From Taxawa tesnikishii (nom. ined.) (taxonomy: Eukaryota; Ascomycota; Dothideomycetes; Dothideales): a DNA stretch of 64,000 nt. Under the pieces are notes generated by a model. That model saw only the letters and a program-made list of their open reading frames with translations. It searched no databases and was not told the DNA's origin. A program made the translations under genes and the position numbers. How positions within the stretch are numbered: the stretch's first letter is position 1; each line of letters begins with the position of its first letter. Positions 57,547 through 64,000 of this stretch are shown piece by piece. The stretch is from the NCBI GenBank assembly GCA_030247885.1, contig JAPDRO010000017.1, positions 310,001-374,000 of the forward strand. Reading direction: 5' to 3'.

Positions 57547-60092
57547 ATGGATCACGAAGACCACGACGACGACTACCAGAACGGCTTCGGAGAGAAGCCT
57601 GAAAAGCCTCGAGAACTACCAGCTGATCTACCGCGATCACTCGATGACAGGAGGAATTTCCCCAGCTATGGAGCAGAGACGGAGATGTACGACGCCTGGC
57701 AGGGTAGGCAGTAGTCTCCAGGCGCGTCGGTTCGTATCGCAATGCTAACAAACACCAGGCCAGTCTCAATTCCTCACCGCCCCAACACTAGCAACTCCAA
57801 CCAACTTCAATCTCTCTCTACACGAACCGGACTTCTACGACGCGCATAATGCTCACGACTTGGCCGACGATGACAGCAGACTGGCGCAGATGCTGGCGAC
57901 GCAGGCCAGGGTTTCTCGGAATGATACAGCTGAAGATGCAGGAGACGAGGTTTTGGGAGACAGCAAATTGTCCGACGAGCAGAAGAAGCAGATGCTGCAA
58001 GACTTTCTATTCATGGCCGCTAGCAACGGAGATGCACAGAGGGTGCAGCGGTTAGTCCGAGGAAAAGCGTCGTCATACGTCGACGTCAATGAGGTGGACT
58101 CGGAAGGAACGCCTCCCTTGGTGTATGCAAGCTGCTTCGGTCACAAAGACGTGGTGCTCGCTCTGCTGGACGCTGGTGCCATGGTAGACAAGCAAGACAG
58201 GAACCAATGGAGTGCTCTCATGTGGGCAATGACCAATCGGCACAAGGATATCGCAAAGACTCTGCTTGACCATGGCGCATCTACGGAGATCAAATCATCT
58301 ACAGGAAGAACCGCTCTGGACTTCCTCGCACCCGGCAGCGAGATGTCCGAGTACTTGCACGACAGTGGATACAGTATCGGCAACGCCGGTGTTGCTGATG
58401 ATTTCTATAATCCAGGGTTCGATCAGGACCGGTTCGAGGAAGAATTGGCCGAGAATGAGATGAAGCGCCGCATGATGATGGAATCAGCCGCGAACTTGGA
58501 GGTCGACCTAGGAAATCTGGGTTTGGACGAGCCCCTCGAGGTACGTGTTCTACGTGGTCAGAACAGTAGCGAGATACTGATTAGTGCAGGAGCCGGACGA
58601 GTTTGACGAAACCCAAGAATTTGTATGGGATAGGTGCTTGAACGATCAAATGTTCGTTTTTCAAGAGAACGACATAGAGCGTATCCTGAACATCATTATC
58701 ACGGACATGACGCCCCAAAGATCACCTTCGCAAAAGCCGGTGCCGGCCAACATCATCTTTCTTGGGGCGCGTTACGCACATTACCATGCGAATCAGGAGT
58801 TGTTGCTGGAATGGTTGGAGTCGGCACAGGAGAAGATATACGCAGTCGTGGATCGCCACCAATGGGACATGACCATGCTAGCCTTCTGGATCTCAAACGC
58901 AACTCTACTACTATACTATCTCAAAAAAGACACAGGATTGACAGAGGCAACAACACGATTCCAAGCACAGATGGCCGAACAGGTTCACGAAATATACATT
59001 CTCATCATTCGTGATGCTGAGCGGCGCATGGACAAAGTACTGGACCAAGCTATGCTCGATCACGAGACGATTCCAGGCTTCGAAGACATCCATTTCCAGA
59101 ACGAATGGAATTTTCTTCGTAAGAGTTCCAAGGTCAAAGCTCCGGAACCCATTGAGAAGCGCTTTCGTCCACCGTCACCAAAAAGACGAGCTCAGGTTTC
59201 ACCACGCAATATTACTTCGTTACTATCTTCAACGCTCTTTGTACTCGACCTCTACGATATCCATTCGGTGATTACAACACAAATCCTCTCGCAGCTGCTG
59301 TACTGGCTCGGAGCGGAGATATTCAACCGCATCATGTCGAACAAGCGTTACCTGGCACGCACGAAGGCGATGCAAATCCGAATGAACATCTCGCAGCTGG
59401 AGGATTGGGCGAGAAGCAACAACCGACAGCCCGAACATTACGAGAACGGCTCGATGGCGTCGACAGGAGAGAACACCGTTGATGCCGCAAGACGCCATCT
59501 AGCCCCAGTTGTGCAACTTCTCCAGTGGTTACAATGTTTCTCCTCGCTTGGCGAAGATCACGAAGCTATCGACACGACTCTGCAACAATTACCGCAGCTG
59601 TCGTCCAAGCAGCTTGTGCACACTGTCAAGCATTACCGTGCCGAAGTTGGTGAGAAGGTTCTCTCAAAAAGTGAACTGAAGTATGTACAGGGGAGAAAGA
59701 AGGAATTGGCTGCCCAATTGAGGAACAATGCAGCTGTTCCACAAGGTGACACAACCTCGACCGTACCCTTGACGCCTGCTGGGTCCCCGAGCAAGAGCAA
59801 GCCTGCTCAACCCGCCACACCTCTCGCGAAGGACGAAGAGGACGCTCCCGAGGGAAATTTGCTGAACCCGGCCCTTTTACTACCATTCCACCTGCCGACC
59901 GGTACAGACATGCTGGTCAGTTACGGTGCCGGCTTCGGAGGCGTCAACCGGGAGCGAGAACGCAGGTACATACCCACCGTTCCGCCCGAGTTCTTCGAGA
60001 AGCTTGAACCCGCTGGCCGTTCAAATTCTCGCAGCAATATCTATGAAGATGCTAGGTTCAGCGACGACGACACCGGGAGCAGGGGCGAGTAG
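57547..60092 (+). CDS. ankyrin-repeat and DIL-domain protein
   Basis: Three exons (57547-57703, 57759-58540, 58590-60092; introns 55 and 49 bp) give 813 aa. An acidic N-terminus is followed by ankyrin repeats at about residues 134-250 (DVNEVDSEGTPPLVYASCFG, KQDRNQWSALMWAMTNRHKD). A DIL (dilute) domain spans about 400-660 (TMLAFWISNATLLLYYLKKD, LYDIHSVITTQILSQLLYWL, GAEIFNRIMSNKRYLARTKA). The Ser/Pro-rich tail ends in charged sequence. DIL domains form the cargo-binding tail of class V myosins. Here there is no motor, and in animals afadin has a similar motor-less DIL. Fungal members with ankyrin repeats exist but their role is poorly known. A scaffold role in polarity or transport is inference. 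Confidence 0.9.
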
Positions 60093-60470
60093 TCGGTTAA
60101 GCCGCGACTAGATTGCGATATTCCATCGTCACGAGCAACGTTCTGGCGCCTGTATGATACCCACAATCCCTTCAAGTTGCAGCTATCATTTGCGCCACCC
60201 TTGTCCCGAAAAACGACCTTTCCGACGTCTTACTCGATATTTATTCGATTAAATCGAGCAATTTTCAAAAATCCTATCAATCCCCCACAGGCTTGGCGAA
60301 TGGCGGGGCGCTCCGGTCCCGCTTTCGGAGCTCTACCCTGGCCGCGTGTTTGCATCGAGTAATAGTCGATAGCACTGATGAACTGGTGAAACACCTCTCG
60401 TGCCAACAGTTTCTGAGCATCTTCAACCTGCGAGTCTCACGCATTCTTTCAGCAGTCAATTGCAGCTACA
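60093..60470. promoter_or_regulatory. allantoicase upstream region with HGATAR sites
   Basis: Two HGATAR sites are visible: TGATAG on the minus strand (CTATCA at 60183-60188) and CGATAG on the plus strand (60367-60372). HGATAR is the core site of AreA/NIT2-type nitrogen regulators, and purine catabolism genes are common targets. Regulation of this gene by such a factor is inference. No gene is supported here. Confidence 0.4.
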
Positions 60471-61628
60471 ATGGAGACACCGATATCCCTCGACGGCATC
60501 AAAGACATCGTCAAGAGTGTCACTCACACCCAAGCAGTGACCCCAGTGTCAGTGGAAGACATTCAAGCAACGTTTGGCTCCGATAGCATTGGCCAGTTTT
60601 GCATTCACCTTGCGAAACACTCCTGTCCTAATCGATAATACAGACCTCATCAGCAAGCCTCTCGGGTCACGCATCCTTGGCTTTTCTGACGAATGGTTCG
60701 CGGCCGCCGACAACCTGACCACACCGACCCCTCCGATTCGCAAACCAGGCGTTTTCACCTATGCCGGCGCCTGGTATGATGGCTGGGAGACCCGCCGTCA
60801 CAATCCCGAGCCATTCGATTGGGTCGTCTTCCGTCTTGGAGTCTCCTCAGGCCGCGTCAAGGGCGTCGAGATCGACACGGCCTTCTTCAACGGCAACCAC
60901 GCACCCGAAGTCGCCGTGCAGGGCTGCTTCGCACCCGACTCAAGGGAGGAAGAGATCAAGAGCAAGGACTTTGCAGAATGGGAGACGATATTGCCAAAGC
61001 AGGAGTGCGGACCCAGCCAACGGCACGCCTGGCTCCTGAAAACTGAGTCCGGCAAGGCGTACACGCACGTGCGGCTGCAGATGTTCCCCGACGGCGGCAT
61101 CGCGCGCTTCAGGCTCTACGGGACCGTGCAGGCCGTGCTGCCGCAGGATCTGAACGAGGTATTCGATCTGGCCGCGACCGTCAACGGCGGCGTGGCCGTT
61201 AAGTGCTCAGACCAGCATTTCGGAACAAAAGACAACCTGCTCCTGCCTGGCAGGGGCAAGGACATGGGCGACGGCTGGGAGACGAAGCGTACGCGCGGCG
61301 AGCACGTCGACTGGGTCATCGTCAAGTTGGGCGTGCACGGTGAGATCGACCGCTTGGTCGTCGATACCGCGCACTTCCGCGGCAACTTCCCGCAAAAGTA
61401 CAGCTCTTTGCCGCTGCAACGGAGACCGCGCCGGAGCACGACAGTAGTGACTGGATCGAGGTTTTGGAGCCGCAGAAGACGGGCCCGGATAAGGAACATG
61501 AGTATGCTGGGGATGTGCTGAAGAGCGTGAGGGGCAAGGGCTATGGGTTTGTGAAGATGGTGATTATTCCGGATGGCGGGGTTAAGAGGTTGAGGGTTTT
61601 TGGTAGGAGACATAACTTGGAGAAGTAG
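60471..61628 (+). CDS. DAL2: allantoicase (purine catabolism)
   Basis: Two exons (60471-60591, 60644-61628) give about 368 aa. Two allantoicase repeats are clear: repeat 1 from about residue 45 (LGFSDEWFAAADNLT, YDGWETRRHNPEPFDWVV, IDTAFFNGNHAPEVAVQGCF) and repeat 2 from about 210 (KCSDQHFGTKDNLLLPGRGK, GDGWETKRTRGEHVDWVIVK, DTAHFRGNFPQ). The enzyme splits allantoate to ureidoglycolate and urea in the cytosol. The intron (60592-60643) has a GC donor (GCCAGT) with a CTAAT branch and ATACAG acceptor. It gives QATFGSDSIDLISKPLGSR, the natural N-terminal form, while reading on meets a stop. The frame changes once at an A4 run (61394-61397), where one more A gives KVQLFAAATETAPEHDSSDW and the conserved ending. 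I judge the gene functional and the break an assembly error. Confidence 0.9.
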
Positions 61629-61908
61629 ACAATCGGGTGCATCGTCGAAGATGTTTCACCACAAAATCAAAGTGCTCACATGTGTCCCAGGATTGTTCTT
61701 GATATACCGTTGCTTGGCTGTCTCATAAAAGCGACAAATACAAGGACATACCCCTCCATTGAAGGCTTGCCCAGCCCGCGGCGCAAAGTCATAGCTCCCA
61801 GTTCTTGGTAGAGATCACCCACACTATCTCACTGTAGCAAAGCGCAAAAATACTTCGCACCCACATCTGCGCTGGTATGTCTGTTTCACCCGATTCTCGA
61901 CCCAAGCA

Positions 61909-64000
61909 ATGCTGTGTTCCCTCTGCACCGAGTTCACCCGGGATTTGCTCCGATACTATGAAGGCGCGCTATTGCCTGAAAGGTGGCGCATTATACGAAA
62001 CCAGCATGTCTTCCTGCATGCCACGAACTATGAAGCCCTGGACAGTTCTGCAAGGGAAGGCTGTTGCTTATGCCAACTTGTGACAAGCGTATGGAATAAC
62101 GAACGAGACAGCACGTGCGATTTGCAATGCCATAGGCCGCAGAAGCAAATTGTGATAATGTCTTCGACCGCATACAGCCGCCATGAAGCTTGCTGGTCGG
62201 GATTTGCTGTGGGATATCTCGTTTCTCGGGTTATTGAACCAATCGACGGATGGCCACGATTTGAGATTTTCTTAGACAGAGCCTGGGTGCCTCCTCTCGA
62301 TGAAATCTGGCCGGGTATGCAACGTGATTCCACAGGAAACCCAGACTGTTATCCTCGAGGGATGTCGAAAAATTTTCACCAATCAAATACAGCCATGCGT
62401 TGGTTGCAACACTGTGAATCCAATCACAAAACATGCAAGAATCGAACGACTTCACGTCTACCTACTCGGGTCATCGATGTCGGTCCGGCAAATGGTTCAC
62501 GTGAGCCATTCCTTAAGATCACCAGGGTGATCTTGGTCAGTATGCGGCGTTGAGTCATTGCTGGGGGCCCAAAGGCCCGTCTATCAAAACTACCACGGAC
62601 ACATATGACCAGCGGTGCTCAGGGATGTCAATGAACGAGCTACCAGAGACTTTCAGAGATGCGATACAGATCACCCGTGCATTGGGAATTCGGTATCTCT
62701 GGATAGATGCGCTCTGCATTGTCCAAGGCGACAAGGAGGATTGGACAAGAGAAGCCGCGGCTATGGCTGCCGTATACGGCAGCTCGCGCGTGACGATATC
62801 AGCGCTTGACTCCGAAGACAGTATGAAGGGCTTGTTTCTAACGAAACAGAAGACCGTGTGGGGCGTTGGTCCGTTACCACACTGTACAGATGCAGCAGGC
62901 TTCGACGCATACGTCCGTTCAGCGCAACGGACACTCGATTCGGTCGTTGAGCGGGCTCCGCTTAACCAGCGTGGCTGGGCATTACAAGAACGCATAGTTG
63001 CGCCGAGGGTCCTTCATTTCAGCAAACAACAAGTTTTCTGGGAATGCCGGACTCGCTACTACGCCGAAAGTGGAGACAGCGCGACAGTGAAGCCGCTTCT
63101 CAAGACCATGTACGGCTGGTTACCCGGTCTTCTGGGAGATCTTATCGACAGTGACCTTTACCTGTCGTGGTATGCGCTAGTAGAAGATTATACCATGCGT
63201 GAGCTGACCTACGACACGGACAAGCTGCCAGCTGTCCTTGCTTTGGCTGTTGAATTCGAGGCAAGACTCGATTGCGCCTATATTCATGGATTGTGGAATG
63301 CGGATCTGAACCGGGGCCTGCTCTGGCACACCAACGCTCCCCATAGAATCCGGTCACGCCGTCGCTCGGTTCCAGAGCCACTGAGGGCCCCCGCCACCAT
63401 ATAGCTCCGAGCTGGAGTTGGGCTTCCGTCGCCAACCCTGTAACTTGGGAATGGCTTACGAAACGCAACATGCAAGCAGTTCCCACACCATACGACTGCC
63501 AAGTGGAAACACAGAGACTGAGGCACAGCCACCCTGGCCTTGGAGAGATGCTCCGCTCACTACCTTGCCGCGGCTTTCTCGTAAGAGTCAAGTATCTCTC
63601 GGGCATAGCCTCGGAGGACGGCGCTTGGAGCAGTAGCATAGAGGGATTCCCTCCGTCTACGTATGCTGGAATGATTATATTCCGGAAGGGCACCACTGCT
63701 GGGCTTTACGAATGAGCACATGGTACGGGGCGGAAGACACTGACTTCTCACGGGCCTCCATCCATACACACCGGACGATTACCTACTACCTACTTCTAGA
63801 TATTGTTGCAGGGCGGGAACGCACTTATCGCCGCATTGGGTTTGCAAAGTCGTTGGATGGCACAGCCCACAAGCTCTGTGACATCTGCGGTGTCCGAGTC
63901 ATCTCGGTGTACTGGCATTGCGATATCTGTTCCGACGGAGACTTTGATGTTTGCAACGCTTGCAGAGAGAAAGGTGCATCGTGCCTGCATGACTCCCACC
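61909..64000 (+). CDS. HET-domain protein with C-terminal ZZ-type zinc finger (partial)
   Basis: The gene starts at 61909 (MLCSLCTEFTRDLLRYYEGA) and runs off the right edge. Heterokaryon-incompatibility domain features are present in order: a central part beginning YAALSHCWGPKG, then LPETFRDAIQITRALGIRYL, LWIDALCIVQGDKEDW and the downstream motif APSWSWASV. Near the edge lies a ZZ-type zinc-finger sequence, CDICGVRVISVYWHCDICSD followed by CNAC. HET proteins mediate recognition of non-self and cell death after fusion of unlike strains, and are often variable within species. As it stands the reading frame is interrupted in about three places. Whether that is assembly error, as suspected elsewhere in the window, or true decay common in this family cannot be told. 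The ZZ finger could belong to this gene or to a neighbour. Confidence 0.75.

Noticed and set aside
1-64000. transposons, LTR elements, CRISPR arrays, rRNA genes
   Set aside because: No transposase, integrase or reverse transcriptase motifs, no long terminal repeats, no regularly spaced repeats and no rRNA-like sequence were found on either strand.

Overview
The window is nuclear DNA of a filamentous ascomycete (Pezizomycotina). It has dense genes on both strands, short introns mostly of 47-120 bp with CTRAY branch sites, HET-domain and siderophore-transporter genes, and orthologues of ApsA/Num1, HymA and BLI-3. A Dothideomycete is a plausible guess but the sequence does not prove it. I resolve 20 genes with a recognisable product or clear coding pattern, plus a weak left-end region. 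I see no transposon, no virus-like element, no tRNA or rRNA gene and no CRISPR array.

Layout. 1-3.66 kb: no firm gene, only scattered coding-like fragments. 3.66-10.2 kb (minus): TM9/EMP70 endomembrane protein, NCS-1/Frq1 calcium sensor and a siderophore-iron MFS transporter with an upstream GATA site of the SreA type. 11.9-16.2 kb (plus): CstF-64/Rna15-like RNA-binding protein and a conserved-looking protein of unknown function. 16.4-17.8 kb (minus): Hsp90 co-chaperone Cns1/TTC4. 19.8-23.9 kb (plus): ApsA/Num1/Mcp5 cortical anchor. 24.5-26.0 kb (minus): an apparent fusion of a secretory FKBP domain to a STIMATE/YPL162C-like membrane protein. 26.6-41.8 kb (plus): CDK-like kinase, HymA/Mo25, a very large PAS hybrid histidine kinase, Ist1 and an orphan protein. 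42.9-44.8 kb (minus): protoporphyrinogen oxidase. 45.3-47.0 kb (plus): a fungal transcription-factor-like gene with a degenerate zinc cluster. 47.7-56.8 kb (minus): BLI-3-like flavoprotein, Prp1/Prp6 splicing factor and 5-oxoprolinase. 57.5-64 kb (plus): ankyrin+DIL protein, allantoicase and a HET-domain gene running off the right edge with a ZZ finger.

This is ordinary housekeeping chromosome with no operon or biosynthetic cluster. Functional links are loose: iron and haem (siderophore transporter, Hem14), mRNA processing (Rna15-like, Prp1), nuclear positioning and polarity (ApsA, HymA, DIL protein), nitrogen and glutathione turnover (allantoicase, 5-oxoprolinase).

A cross-cutting feature is that at least eight otherwise well conserved genes need a one-base change of frame, nearly always in the direction of a lost base and often in a homopolymer or GC-rich run. 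The simplest reading is residual insertion/deletion error in the assembly rather than pseudogenes. Where this applies, the coordinates are outer limits and the frame change is stated. The most interesting biological candidate is the FKBP-STIMATE fusion.
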